Below, piece after piece: positions 8,329 to 16,983 of a DNA stretch of 64,000 nt. The notes below the pieces were generated by a model. The model did not search any database. It saw nothing but the letters and a program-made list of their open reading frames with translations, and was not told the DNA's origin. Source of the stretch: an uncultured Pedobacter sp. (GTDB lineage: Bacteria > Bacteroidota > Bacteroidia > Sphingobacteriales > Sphingobacteriaceae); NCBI RefSeq assembly GCF_913776295.1, contig NZ_CAJYOJ010000071.1:62001-126000 (forward strand). Reading direction: 5' to 3'. How positions within the stretch are numbered: the first letter of the stretch is position 1; each line of letters begins with the position of its first letter. A program made the translations under genes and the position numbers.

Positions 8329-9771
8329 TTATCTGAGTTTTATATTGAAAATATCTTTTAATACGCGCTTTGCAGCATTGTAGCCGCACATTCCGTGTAC
8401 GCCACCTCCCGGCGGGGTAGATGACGAGCAGATGTACAATCCTTTGGCCGATGTTTTATAAGGCGACCACCTTAAAGCCGGACGGGTAAATAATTGTCTG
8501 AGGTCTAGTATCCCCCCGTTAATATCACCACCAATATAGTTGCGGTTATGCGCTTCCATCTGTTCGGTATTCATGGTATGTTTGGCGATGATCCGACCTC
8601 TAAATCCAGGGGCAAAACGCTCCACCTGATTTTCGATCTGGGTGGTCATATCCTGGTTTGATCCGTTTGGAACATGGCAATAAGCCCATGCTGTTTGTTT
8701 ACCTTCCGGTGCCCGCGAAGGATCAAACAAACTCTGCTGCGCCAAAAGCACAAAGGGTTTTTCTGCTTGCCGGCCTTTACTGGTCGTCAGTTCGCCTGCG
8801 GCTATTTCTTCGAAGGTATTACCCAGGTGGATAGTGCCCGCGTTACGGCATTCTTCAGCGGTAAATGGAATCGGTCCGTCCAAAGCCCAATCTACCTTAA
8901 ATACACCCATACCATAGCGGTAACGTTCGAGCTGCCATTTATAAATATTGGAGAATTTATGCCCTGCAATCTGTAATAACTGCTTCGGTGTCACATCAAA
9001 AAGTACGGCGTGGGCTGAAGGTAACTGATTTAAAGATGTAACAAAAGTTCCGGTTTCAATTTTTCCACCCAGCGTTTGAAAATAGCCGGCCAAAGCCTGT
9101 GCAATAAATTTTGATCCGCCCTTAGGTATCGGCCAACCCTTAAGGTGACCTGCAGCCATCAATACCAGGCCAATGGCCGTGGTACTTAAATTGCTTAAAG
9201 GCTGTATCGCATGGGCGGCCATTCCGCCAAAAAGTCCTCGGGCTTGCTTTTCTTTAAACCGTTTAACAAAACCTGTTGCACTGCTTAATGCTTTTAACCC
9301 AAAACCTGCCATTGCGATGGGGTGTTTAGGAAAACGTAGCGGTCCCAGTGCATCCTCATCAATCAATGGCCATGCCACCGCGATGTTCTCCATTAAAGAA
9401 GTATAAGTTTTGGCATCGCCACCTAAGGATTCAGCCGTTTTTTGGATGGAATGATCCAGTATAGCAGCAGTACCATCATCAAAAGGATGTGCAGCAGCTA
9501 AAACAGGTTGCAAATATTCCAGCCCATGCTGATCCAGTGGCAAGGTTTTAAAAAAGGGAGAAGCCAGTGCCATCGGGTGGATCGCTGAACACACATCATG
9601 CGTAAAGCCGGGTAAAGTAAGTTCGGCAGAGCTCAATCCACCTCCAATTACCGCTTTTCCTTCTATGATTAAAACGGAAAGTCCCTGTTGCTGCAAAAGG
9701 ATTGCCGCTGCCAGACCATTTGGCCCCGACCCTACTACAATTGCATCGTAATCCCGTTTTTCTAGTTTCAT
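8329..9771 (-). CDS. FAD/NAD(P)-dependent oxidoreductase, CrtI/PYROXD2-like
   Basis: This 480-residue flavoprotein has an N-terminal dinucleotide-binding fold, 'DAIVVGSGPNGLAAAILL' (GxGxxG variant GSGPNG), at residues 8-25. The following acidic residue is in 'VLIIEG', with 'IGGGLSSAELTLPGF' after it. The C-terminus 'STPPGGGVHGMCGYNAAKRV' is the second FAD-contacting motif typical of phytoene-desaturase-like amine oxidases and of PYROXD2. The substrate is unknown. It lies four bases after the sulfite dehydrogenase gene and 16 bases before the exporter gene, so it is co-transcribed. A carotenoid role is unlikely since no crtB/crtI partner is here. Confidence 0.83.
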   Translation of the reverse strand: MKLEKRDYDAIVVGSGPNGLAAAILLQQQGLSVLIIEGKAVIGGGLSSAELTLPGFTHDVCSAIHPMALASPFFKTLPLDQHGLEYLQPVLAAAHPFDDGTAAILDHSIQKTAESLGGDAKTYTSLMENIAVAWPLIDEDALGPLRFPKHPIAMAGFGLKALSSATGFVKRFKEKQARGLFGGMAAHAIQPLSNLSTTAIGLVLMAAGHLKGWPIPKGGSKFIAQALAGYFQTLGGKIETGTFVTSLNQLPSAHAVLFDVTPKQLLQIAGHKFSNIYKWQLERYRYGMGVFKVDWALDGPIPFTAEECRNAGTIHLGNTFEEIAAGELTTSKGRQAEKPFVLLAQQSLFDPSRAPEGKQTAWAYCHVPNGSNQDMTTQIENQVERFAPGFRGRIIAKHTMNTEQMEAHNRNYIGGDINGGILDLRQLFTRPALRWSPYKTSAKGLYICSSSTPPGGGVHGMCGYNAAKRVLKDIFNIKLR

Positions 9772-9775
9772 CTGG

Positions 9776-11029
9776 TTATTTTATGGTTTCCGGTTTAAAC
9801 AAAACAGTTCCGTCATTTTTAATCTGCCAGGCTGTGATGGGATTCATGTGGTATCCACCCAGGTTTACGCCACGGGCCTCTACCAGTTGTGCCAAAGTTG
9901 GCTGCAAATAGCCTGTTTCGTCGGTCACACGGCTTAATATTTCTGTAGCCTCTCCTTTCCAATCCCACAAATACCTGAAATAAGTGTGTGCTTTACTGAG
10001 CACAGGTTCCTGTAAGCCGGCCTGTTTCCAGGTTTTTCCGGCATCAGTGCTCACTTCCACTTTTTCTACCTTTCCCCTGCCGCTCCAGGCAATTCCATGT
10101 ATTTCTATCCAGCCTTTATTTACCTTTTGGGGATAAGACGGATAGGTGATGATGGAACGCGCATCCAACTCAAAGCTAAACATTCTGATTTTATCTTTTA
10201 CCGGGTAAGTATATTTTGACGTTTCTTCCCTGGTCATATAGGGTTCTTCCGAAAGTTCTATACGCCTGAGCCATTTAATATTCATATTGCCTTCAAAACC
10301 GGGCAAAAGTAACCTGATGGGATAACCCTGTTCAGGCCGTATGGCTTCACCATTCTGGGCGTAAACAATCATGGCGTCATCCCAGGCTTTTGCGATGGGG
10401 ATGGTACGCGTCATGATGGCGGCATCCGAACCTTCGGCCAGAAACCATTTGGCCTGATCGCTGATGCCTACCTCTTTAAATAGGGTAGAAAGCATTACAC
10501 CCGTCCACTCGCTCTGGCTGGTGAGGCCAAGAATATCCTGCGGGGTCATTTCTGCTTTTCCTGTTCGAAAATTACCTGCACATTCGATAAAACAGGTACG
10601 GGTAACGGATGGGAACCTCTTAATATCGGCAACCGAAAATTTCATCGGATTTTCTACCAATCCATGAATCAGCAGTTCATGTTTTGCCGGATCAATAGTT
10701 GGAATACCCGCATGATGGCGCTCGAAATGAAGATCAGCCGGCGTCAGGGTACTGTGCATATCCTGCAAAGGTGTGCGCGAAGAAATATCAGAAGGTTTAC
10801 GTACGGGGTTCTCAAATGAAGAGCGTTTACCCAGCGGACTAGGCCCGGGGCCAACAATTTTGGTTGGATCATCCGTAATTTCAGGAAGAACAGGCATTTC
10901 AGCATGCACTTCATCAGCCAATAACGATTGTACAGGTAAAACCGCAGCTGCAATTACCCCTCCCAATAATGTACGCCTGCTAATTTTACCAGTGGCTCTT
11001 TTCTGATCTTTATTATTGCGCTTTTCCAT
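9776..11029 (-). CDS. SoxC-like sulfite/sulfane dehydrogenase, molybdopterin subunit
   Basis: This 417-residue periplasmic oxidoreductase has a Tat signal at its N-terminus (SRRTLLGG around residue 18). The sulfite oxidase molybdopterin domain follows. 'LHFERHHAGIPTIDPAKHEL' and 'TRTCFIECAGN' match the SoxC/sulfite oxidase region, with the conserved Cys proposed to ligate molybdenum. The C-terminal third ('GIAWSGRGKVEKVEVSTDAG') is the Mo-co dimerisation, immunoglobulin-like domain. It overlaps the stop of the cytochrome c gene (TAATG), indicating translational coupling. Electrons from sulfite, or another reduced sulfur species, would pass to that cytochrome. Sulfite is inferred from the family; SoxC proper works with thiosulfate-oxidising Sox proteins, which are absent here. 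Confidence 0.88.
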   Translation of the reverse strand: MEKRNNKDQKRATGKISRRTLLGGVIAAAVLPVQSLLADEVHAEMPVLPEITDDPTKIVGPGPSPLGKRSSFENPVRKPSDISSRTPLQDMHSTLTPADLHFERHHAGIPTIDPAKHELLIHGLVENPMKFSVADIKRFPSVTRTCFIECAGNFRTGKAEMTPQDILGLTSQSEWTGVMLSTLFKEVGISDQAKWFLAEGSDAAIMTRTIPIAKAWDDAMIVYAQNGEAIRPEQGYPIRLLLPGFEGNMNIKWLRRIELSEEPYMTREETSKYTYPVKDKIRMFSFELDARSIITYPSYPQKVNKGWIEIHGIAWSGRGKVEKVEVSTDAGKTWKQAGLQEPVLSKAHTYFRYLWDWKGEATEILSRVTDETGYLQPTLAQLVEARGVNLGGYHMNPITAWQIKNDGTVLFKPETIK

Positions 11030-11628
11030 TATTTTATTTCAGGACCTCCTTTACGATCGTCCATAATAAATAGTTTTTTCGCCGGCATCACCACTTTGTA
11101 CAGGTTTTTAGCATTGAGTACCACATCTGCTTTGATAATTTTGTTGGCATTCAGCAGGTAAGCAGTGATGCTGTACACTTCATCATTGTTTAACGAACCG
11201 GGAAGATTGTAGGGCATAGCACGGCGCACATAATCAAATAAAGTAGTGGCATAAGGCCAGTAGTTGCCAATGGTTTTGGGTTTGCTGGTGGCAGATGTAT
11301 CGCCCACCAACGCATTTCCGGGCAGTTTGATACCAGGTTTTTCAGTACCATCCACGCCGTGGCATATCGCACATTTTTGACCATATAATATCTTTCCCTT
11401 TTTCACATCCCCCTGGCCTGCTGGTAATCCTTTCCCATCCGGGCGGACATCGATATCCCAGGCAGCAATTTCCAGCGCAGTAGCCTTGCGGCCAAAACCA
11501 AATTTAGCCGGCCGTTTTAAGCTATCAGCCAGTGGTAATTGAACCTGCATCGGTATAAACGCCGTTTTTAGCGACATTAGTAATAGTACCAGGGGACAGG
11601 CCAATAGGAGTACCGTTTTTTTGTTCAT
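11029..11628 (-). CDS. Monohaem cytochrome c, likely electron acceptor
   Basis: This 199-residue exported protein has a hydrophobic N-terminus (KKTVLLLACPLVLLLMSL). It has a single haem c motif CAICH at about residue 95, followed by 'GVDGTEKPGIKLPGNALVGD' and a methionine-containing C-terminal part ('RRAMPYNLPGSLNNDEVYSI') providing the likely axial Met. Its role is inferred from position: it is the first gene of the operon and is coupled by a one-base overlap to the SoxC-like dehydrogenase, like the SoxD or SorB partners of sulfite dehydrogenases. Four bases upstream of its ATG is the stop of a truncated reading frame, so the operon's original promoter region may have been replaced by deletion. 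Confidence 0.87.
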   Translation of the reverse strand: MNKKTVLLLACPLVLLLMSLKTAFIPMQVQLPLADSLKRPAKFGFGRKATALEIAAWDIDVRPDGKGLPAGQGDVKKGKILYGQKCAICHGVDGTEKPGIKLPGNALVGDTSATSKPKTIGNYWPYATTLFDYVRRAMPYNLPGSLNNDEVYSITAYLLNANKIIKADVVLNAKNLYKVVMPAKKLFIMDDRKGGPEIK

Positions 11629-11632
11629 TACC

Positions 11633-11767
11633 TTAATATTTACCTGCGTTCAAAGTGCTTTTTGGTAATACATATTGTCGTTCATAACGATCAAGTACCA
11701 CATAAATAGAATCTTTGCGTTCATTGATACCCGAAAGGATAACCCTCGAACCGTCGGTAGTATCGTA
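11633..11767 (-). pseudogene. C-terminal remnant of an unidentified gene
   Basis: The minus frame ending at 11633 reads as a well-formed protein tail (GSRVILSGINERKDSIYVVL ... STLNAGKY) but has no start codon, and stops lie just upstream. The composition is coding-like. I do not recognise the family with confidence. It is fused by apparent deletion to the ALDH fragment upstream. Confidence 0.45.
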
Positions 11768-11789
11768 TTTTAATTAACTATTTTTAATA

Positions 11790-12000
11790 TCAAGTAGGTT
11801 CCGAGTGATATTGCTTCAGGTTCTCGTTTAAGATCTCAAATACTTTTTCGAGCGACAACAGCTCCTGGTCAATATTCTCTCCAGCGGTTGCTATAAAAAA
11901 TTCGCCTTCAAGGTCCCGATTGGCCGAGGGGCTAAAAGCTTTAAAAGTTTTTGTACCATTACCACTGCTGTCAAATCCGATAAAATTTGCTCCGGTAATT
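11790..12000 (-). pseudogene. N-terminal fragment of an aldehyde dehydrogenase
   Basis: The minus frame reads ITGANFIGFDSSGNGTKTFK, then FSPSANRDLEGEFFIATA, and stops after about 70 codons. This matches the first 50 or so residues of 2,5-dioxovalerate (alpha-ketoglutaric semialdehyde) dehydrogenases, which catalyse the last step of oxidative pentose and hexuronate degradation. It has no start codon, and the NAD-binding and catalytic parts are missing. It lies directly downstream of the uronate-type MFS transporter gene, consistent with a former catabolic operon. Confidence 0.6.
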
Positions 12001-12020
12001 TTTATTTACTTATTTTTATA

Positions 12021-13298
12021 CTAAACGACATGTTGATGCGCAATTAATTTTTCGTTTCTGCTGATCGGCCCCATGAAAAACACGATAATGGCCAGGCCGA
12101 CGATCGCTATTGCGCCATACAAAAAGAACAGATAATTGTACGCAGTTCCTGTACCACTCATATGACTGGTTGATGACAGTATTACGCCCGAAAGGGATTG
12201 AAAAAGAGCACCGCCCAAACCTGTGCCTACGCAGCCGATTCCCCAAACGGATGCTGCCGAACTTTTTGGCACCACATCGGCCGGACAGGCTAAGGAGTTG
12301 GCGGTATAGGAAGTATAGCCGAAACCAGCCAAACCGAATACCAGTAAGGCAGATAAGGGTGTTGAGATGACAAAAGGTGCAACTAATAGCGGAATGCCCA
12401 TGATAGCTGCAGATAGGCACAAAGCTAGTTTTCTGGCTTTAGGCACGGGCATCCCTTTTTTGATGATAAACTGTGTGAAATATCCACCTGCCAGATTGCC
12501 AACATCAGCGATTATAAAGGGGATGGTTGCATACCAGCCGATCTGCTTTAAACTCCAATGATGCACATCCACAAGATAACGGCCCAGCCAGAAAGTAACA
12601 AAGTACCAGATCGGGTCCAGAAAGAACTTAGACAGGATGAATGTAATGACAAACCTTGTTTTAAGCAATTGAACAACGGATATCGGCTTTGATATCACCT
12701 CAGTACCTTCCTGTTTTGGTGTATAATAAAATAACCAGAAAACCACTAGCCATACATATCCGGCTGCTGCCAGGAATATAAAGGTAGTTTGCCAGCTGTA
12801 ATGAATACTCAGATAGGCCACTAATGGCGGAACAATAATTGCACCCAGTGCAGAGCCACTGTTAAAGATACCAGAAGCCGTTGACCGTTCATGTTTAGGG
12901 AACCACTCGCTGGTTAGCTTCAAAGCTGCAGGCCAATTGCCTGCTTCCCCGATTCCAAGAAAGAAACGGGTAATTCCAAACTGAACAGGTGTAATAACGA
13001 ATGCATGCGCTAATCCGGCAGTGGTCCAGAAGGCCATACATACTGCATATCCTTTTTTTGTTCCCAAACGGTCAATCACGAAGCCAGAAAACGCATTGGA
13101 AATCATATAAGCCACAAAAAATGCGGTTCCAATATAACCAAAGGCACTGTCAGGGATCAATTTTCTCAACGGCCCTTCCGCACTTAGGTAATTGAAAGAC
13201 AACCTGTGTACATAGTTTAACACAGTAGCTAAAAAAGCCATGGATATCATTATCCAACGTAGTTTAGACGGATTTGCGCCAGATGAAAGTGGTTCCAT
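12021..13298 (-). CDS. MFS transporter, hexuronate/ACS family
   Basis: This 425-residue protein has 12 predicted membrane helices. The signature between helices 2 and 3 ('FVIDRLGTKKGYAVCMAFWT') and 'FLGIGEAGNWPAALKLTSEW' match anion:cation symporters of the ExuT/GudP type, which import hexuronates, galactarate or related sugar acids. The gene follows the GH3 gene by five bases and precedes an ALDH fragment, so it was probably part of an operon for uronate or pentonate use. The exact substrate cannot be told from sequence alone. Confidence 0.86.
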   Translation of the reverse strand: MEPLSSGANPSKLRWIMISMAFLATVLNYVHRLSFNYLSAEGPLRKLIPDSAFGYIGTAFFVAYMISNAFSGFVIDRLGTKKGYAVCMAFWTTAGLAHAFVITPVQFGITRFFLGIGEAGNWPAALKLTSEWFPKHERSTASGIFNSGSALGAIIVPPLVAYLSIHYSWQTTFIFLAAAGYVWLVVFWLFYYTPKQEGTEVISKPISVVQLLKTRFVITFILSKFFLDPIWYFVTFWLGRYLVDVHHWSLKQIGWYATIPFIIADVGNLAGGYFTQFIIKKGMPVPKARKLALCLSAAIMGIPLLVAPFVISTPLSALLVFGLAGFGYTSYTANSLACPADVVPKSSAASVWGIGCVGTGLGGALFQSLSGVILSSTSHMSGTGTAYNYLFFLYGAIAIVGLAIIVFFMGPISRNEKLIAHQHVV

Positions 13299-13303
13299 TG
13301 CTA

Positions 13304-15364
13304 TTAAATCCCGCTTACTTTAAACTGTGATTTCAGACGGATATCTTCTGATGAACTGCCAATAAGTACATCAATCATTTCTGTTTCTACCCTGAAGTCG
13401 TGAATTTTTTCATCGTAAAATGCCAGCTTGCTACCAGGGACAGTAAATGTTACCTTTTTCGTTTCACCAGGTTTAAGCGATACCCTGGCAAGGCTACGCA
13501 ATTCTTTGGCCGGCCGCTTTACACTTGGGGATACATCATGAATGTATAATTGGACCACTTCGTCGCCGGCGGTTTTACCACTTTTTTTTATATCAACTGT
13601 CGCTGTCAGGCTTTCATTGGCTTTTATCGAATTGGCTGAAAGCTTGAGATTACTGTATTTAAAGGTGGTGTAACTCAAACCGTGGCCAAAGGGAAACAGC
13701 GGCTTGCCATTAAGATACATGTAGGTAAATCCTTTAGTTACATCATATTCATCCTGCGGCGGAACCTGATCTTCACTGGCATAAACGGTCAGTGGCATCT
13801 TGCCACCTGGATTGATATTACCAAACAAAACATCGGCTATAGCATTCGCACCCTGCTCACCCGGCCACCACGCTTCGAGGATAGCAGGCGCATTTTCTTT
13901 CACATAAGGAATCGTCAAAGGTCCTGCGTTCATTAATACGACGATGGTTTTAGGCTGAACAGCCAATACTGCTTTAACGAGTTCTTCCTGATTACCGGGC
14001 AGACCAAGCGAAGAACGGTCCCGAGCTTCAGCTTCTATTGTCAAGTCAGTACCAACGTATAAAATGGCCACATCAGCTTTTTGGGCGAGGGCAACTGCTT
14101 TTTTAATTTCTTCCTCACGATTGAAAGCTGGCTTGTTTGCATTTGGCTTTCCGGCAGATATTTCAGCTCCGGCAGCATATAGCACCTCGGTGCCGGCTGC
14201 CATTTTATTTTTAATACCGTCTATGGGAAGGATTGGGTTGGTTGGCTTGCCACTGTAACCACCTGCTGTAAAAACATTTGCATGCGGACCTATAACTGCA
14301 ATGGTTTTTAGTTTTGTTTTGTCAAGCGGCAGCATGTGGTTTTTATTGGTCAGCAGCACCATAGACTCCTGCGCGGCTTTCAGGGCTAGTTTGATATGAT
14401 TTTCACTGCCAATTACGCTCATCGGAATTTTGCTGTAAGGGACACGTTCCTGCGGATCAAATTCGCCCAGCAGAAAACTGTCGCGCATCACCCTCGCTAC
14501 TGACTCATTGAGCTTATCTTCGGTTAAATAACCTTTTTGAATTGCTGCGGGTATATACTGCATAAATTCTTTATCTGAAAAGCCGCAGCCTGCGTTGATC
14601 GATTTAGCTACCGCTTCTTCAAACGAAATCTGCCCCTTTTCGTGCCCTTGTACCATGATGTTGACACCCCCCAGATCAGATACTACAAAAGCATTGTGAG
14701 AAGCCATAATTGACTGCGCCTGTCCTTCTACAATACAATCACGAAAGTGGGGCAGCCAAAATTCATATAACATCCGTTCACTAACTGTTGCTGATAAACT
14801 CATGCGGTTTTGTTCGATGTTGTTTACAGCATAGTGCTTAAGTGCGGAAACCAGTTTAAGGTAGTTTTTATCATTTCCCTGCAGGCCTTTCACATGTGCC
14901 ACGCCAATCCTGCCAGTTAAGAATGGATCTTCACCAAAACACTCATTGATTCGGCCCCAGTAGGGATTGCGGCTCACGTTCACCACAGGAGATCTGTAAA
15001 TCAGTCCTTTTTTGTCTCCCTGGAAATCCGGGTCGTTATGCCAGCCATTGTAGATAGCGCGTGCCAAATCGGATATGGCAGTCGCTTCCTGATGTACCAA
15101 TACAGTATCCCAGGTTGCCGCCATGGCAATAGACACGGGGAACATGGTTGTCGGTTTATTCCAGGTTACACCATGAAGACTTTGGTTCCATCTGTCTGAT
15201 CGGATACCAAACCGGCTAATGGTGGGCGCAACATGATTAAGAAACTGGGCTTTCTCCTCGATTGTCATTTTTGACATCAGGTCTTCAACTCTAAGGTCTA
15301 TCGCCTTGGTATAATCGAGGTATAATGGTTTGTCCTGCGCAATCACGCGGGAGTTGTAAAGCAT
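13304..15364 (-). CDS. Glycoside hydrolase family 3, damaged
   Basis: This 686-codon frame has the GH3 N domain, the C domain ('AIVVLMNAGPLTIPYV'-like region; 'PGEQGANAIADVLFGNINPG') and a C-terminal fibronectin-III-like domain ('AGDEVVQLYIHDVSPSVKRP'). Two lesions are visible. A secretion signal (MRTCLKPLFHKKLIGLFASL) starts at 15426 but is in another frame and stops shortly after the GH3 start given here. Also, 'IMASHNA' runs straight into 'FVVSDLGGV', so the usual segment of roughly 25 residues before the nucleophile Asp (VSD) is missing. The protein is therefore probably cytoplasmic and inactive, or the gene is a pseudogene. Beta-glucosidase or beta-xylosidase activity would be expected for an intact member. 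Confidence 0.82.
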   Translation of the reverse strand: MLYNSRVIAQDKPLYLDYTKAIDLRVEDLMSKMTIEEKAQFLNHVAPTISRFGIRSDRWNQSLHGVTWNKPTTMFPVSIAMAATWDTVLVHQEATAISDLARAIYNGWHNDPDFQGDKKGLIYRSPVVNVSRNPYWGRINECFGEDPFLTGRIGVAHVKGLQGNDKNYLKLVSALKHYAVNNIEQNRMSLSATVSERMLYEFWLPHFRDCIVEGQAQSIMASHNAFVVSDLGGVNIMVQGHEKGQISFEEAVAKSINAGCGFSDKEFMQYIPAAIQKGYLTEDKLNESVARVMRDSFLLGEFDPQERVPYSKIPMSVIGSENHIKLALKAAQESMVLLTNKNHMLPLDKTKLKTIAVIGPHANVFTAGGYSGKPTNPILPIDGIKNKMAAGTEVLYAAGAEISAGKPNANKPAFNREEEIKKAVALAQKADVAILYVGTDLTIEAEARDRSSLGLPGNQEELVKAVLAVQPKTIVVLMNAGPLTIPYVKENAPAILEAWWPGEQGANAIADVLFGNINPGGKMPLTVYASEDQVPPQDEYDVTKGFTYMYLNGKPLFPFGHGLSYTTFKYSNLKLSANSIKANESLTATVDIKKSGKTAGDEVVQLYIHDVSPSVKRPAKELRSLARVSLKPGETKKVTFTVPGSKLAFYDEKIHDFRVETEMIDVLIGSSSEDIRLKSQFKVSGI

Positions 15365-15459
15365 TGCAGCGAAGCAAACAGCCCTATTAGCTTTTTATGG
15401 AAAAGTGGTTTTAAACAAGTTCTCATAATTATATAGGTTTAATTGGCATCGCAATGAAA

Positions 15460-15717
15460 TTAAACTAAAGAATTGACTTTAATTAATATTTCCTCCGATT
15501 GAATCAGATTAATACTGTTTTTCAATGGCCTTCCCAACTGTGCCCAGTGCACAGTCATGACATCCCCATTCTGTAATTTAATGCCGTTTCCAAAGCTGAA
15601 AGCGTCCGCACCCATAAAGTGTACATGTGACTGGTAAGGAACCCGATGGGCATCATATTTGAAATGGTGGTATTCAAGGTTGGCCAGGTGGTGTGTCATG
15701 ATGGTAAAATACAGCAC
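15460..15717 (-). pseudogene. C-terminal remnant of an AraD1-like (FAH superfamily) enzyme
   Basis: The segment MTHHLANLEYHHFKYDAHRV, then HVHFMGADAFSFGNGIKLQ, then LGRPLKNSI resembles the last 80 or so residues of AraD1/GguC-like fumarylacetoacetate hydrolase superfamily proteins of Bacteroidota, associated with oxidative L-arabinose catabolism. The catalytic N-terminal three quarters are missing. Homology ends near 15700, exactly where a plus-strand remnant begins, so this marks a rearrangement breakpoint. Confidence 0.6.
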
Positions 15718-15843
15718 AGTTTACTCACCGGTTTGCCGGGCGATGAAAAAGCAAAACCGGTAATTAGTTTAATAACTAAACAGGATGTGGCCAAATTGGA
15801 ATTACCCACTTATTCTTTTACTATATTAAGGTATAAACAATGA
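15711..15843 (+). pseudogene. C-terminal remnant, arabinofuranosidase-like glycosidase
   Basis: The plus frame 'SLLTGLPGDEKAKPVISLIT', then 'KLELPTYSFTILRYKQ' and stop, looks like the extreme C-terminal beta-sandwich of GH51-type arabinofuranosidases, which end in a P-x-Y-S-F-T-(I/V)-L-R motif. Only about 43 codons remain. It is fused head to head with the AraD1-like remnant. Family assignment rests on a short motif. Confidence 0.4.
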
Positions 15844-16174
15844 GGAGCAATGGAATAGTAATAGCCTTCGCAACTTAGGATTCAGCTACTTTCAAATACT
15901 TATGTCAGTCGGATTTAATTCAGGATGGCGCTTTAATTGTCGGTTAAATAACTGGTAATTTAAAAAAGAAACGATGCCTGCCATACATTTTAACTGCAAT
16001 GGCCCTGATCCCTGATTATTATTGCGCAATCTGCAGGTTTAGTAACTTACAGCATCAAGTTTAGTCGCCTACGTTTTCACGCAACAAATATGAACTGATT
16101 TTTTTACCCTTTTCTGGTAGATCAGTTCAATTTGATTATTGTTTTAACCTTGTACTGCGGAAATACAGTTCCGT
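15844..16174. other. Intergenic region, no gene seen
   Basis: These 330 bases have stops in all frames. A weak inverted repeat, TGAACTGATttttttac...GTAGATCAGTTCA (16089-16131), lies downstream of the XRE-cupin gene and may act as its terminator. Nothing else is visible. Confidence 0.4.
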
Positions 16175-16774
16175 TTAAACGAAAATATCGAGATAAGTTA
16201 CGACATCCGAAATAGGCAGGATGCCATGTTTCTGTATAGTGTTAAAATAAATACTATCGCCGGTATTCAGGATATATTCAACTTCACCGATCTGCATCTT
16301 CATTTGTCCGTCAATAACAAATATAAATTCCTCTCCCTCATGTGATAATAAGTGTGGCCTCACTTCTCCCTTTTTGGCCACAAAAAGAAACGGCTGCATT
16401 TTCTTTTCATGATATTCCGAAGCATATGGATAAATAGAGTAACCTTTTTCAGTTGGCATTAACTTTTGTTCTGCCTGGCTCCTTGAGGCTACAATTGCTT
16501 TGGCCCAACCGTCATTCTCCATCAAATTGGAAATAGTAGTTCCCAGATTTTGTGCAATCTTAACCAACGTCGCCACAGAAGGCATGGTTTTGTTGGTTTC
16601 AATCTTTGAAATCATGCTTTTGGACAATCCGCAAATATCTCCGAACTCTTGTAAGGTTCTTTTTTGGCTCACCCGTAAAATTCTGATCCGGTCGCCGATG
16701 CTGGATATCGTGTTCACAACCGGTTTTGTTTCCATATCTTCTAAAAGGCTACTTGGGGACTGTGTAGGTAGCAT
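16175..16774 (-). CDS. XRE family regulator with C-terminal cupin
   Basis: This 199-residue transcription factor has two parts. Residues 22-78 are an HTH_3 domain ('IGDRIRILRVSQKRTLQEFG', then 'LSKSMISKIETNKTMPSV'). Residues 120-199 are a cupin_2 sensor ('GEEFIFVIDGQMKMQIGEVE', then 'LNTGDSIYFNT'). Members bind small metabolites through the cupin and control nearby catabolic genes. A cluster of half-sites TTGAAT lies about 140 bases upstream of its start. The same palindrome occurs upstream of the GH39 operon and the aldo/keto reductase gene. I infer that this protein, or another local regulator, binds it. An alternative start is Met14. Confidence 0.87.
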   Translation of the reverse strand: MLPTQSPSSLLEDMETKPVVNTISSIGDRIRILRVSQKRTLQEFGDICGLSKSMISKIETNKTMPSVATLVKIAQNLGTTISNLMENDGWAKAIVASRSQAEQKLMPTEKGYSIYPYASEYHEKKMQPFLFVAKKGEVRPHLLSHEGEEFIFVIDGQMKMQIGEVEYILNTGDSIYFNTIQKHGILPISDVVTYLDIFV

Positions 16775-16909
16775 GATTTTTTAAACTGTCAACATTAACA
16801 TGAATCAAAAATAAAAAATATCTGCCATAAATAAAACCGGTATACCATCCCGTTTGCTACTCATTCAACCTAAATATGGCCTTGCGACCTCAAAAAGGAT
16901 GATTGTGTT

Positions 16910-16956
16910 ATTCAATGCAGTTGAATTAAATTATAAAATGTTGAATAAAGTTGAAT
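16910..16956. promoter_or_regulatory. Operator-like half-site cluster upstream of XRE-cupin gene
   Basis: ATTCAAT-GCA-GTTGAAT (16910-16926, one mismatch from a perfect palindrome) is followed by two direct half-sites GTTGAAT at 16939 and 16950. A further half-site ATTCAAC lies at 16863. The arrangement suggests autoregulation. Confidence 0.55.
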
Positions 16957-16983
16957 TGTAGTGACATAGTGAAACTCTGGTTA

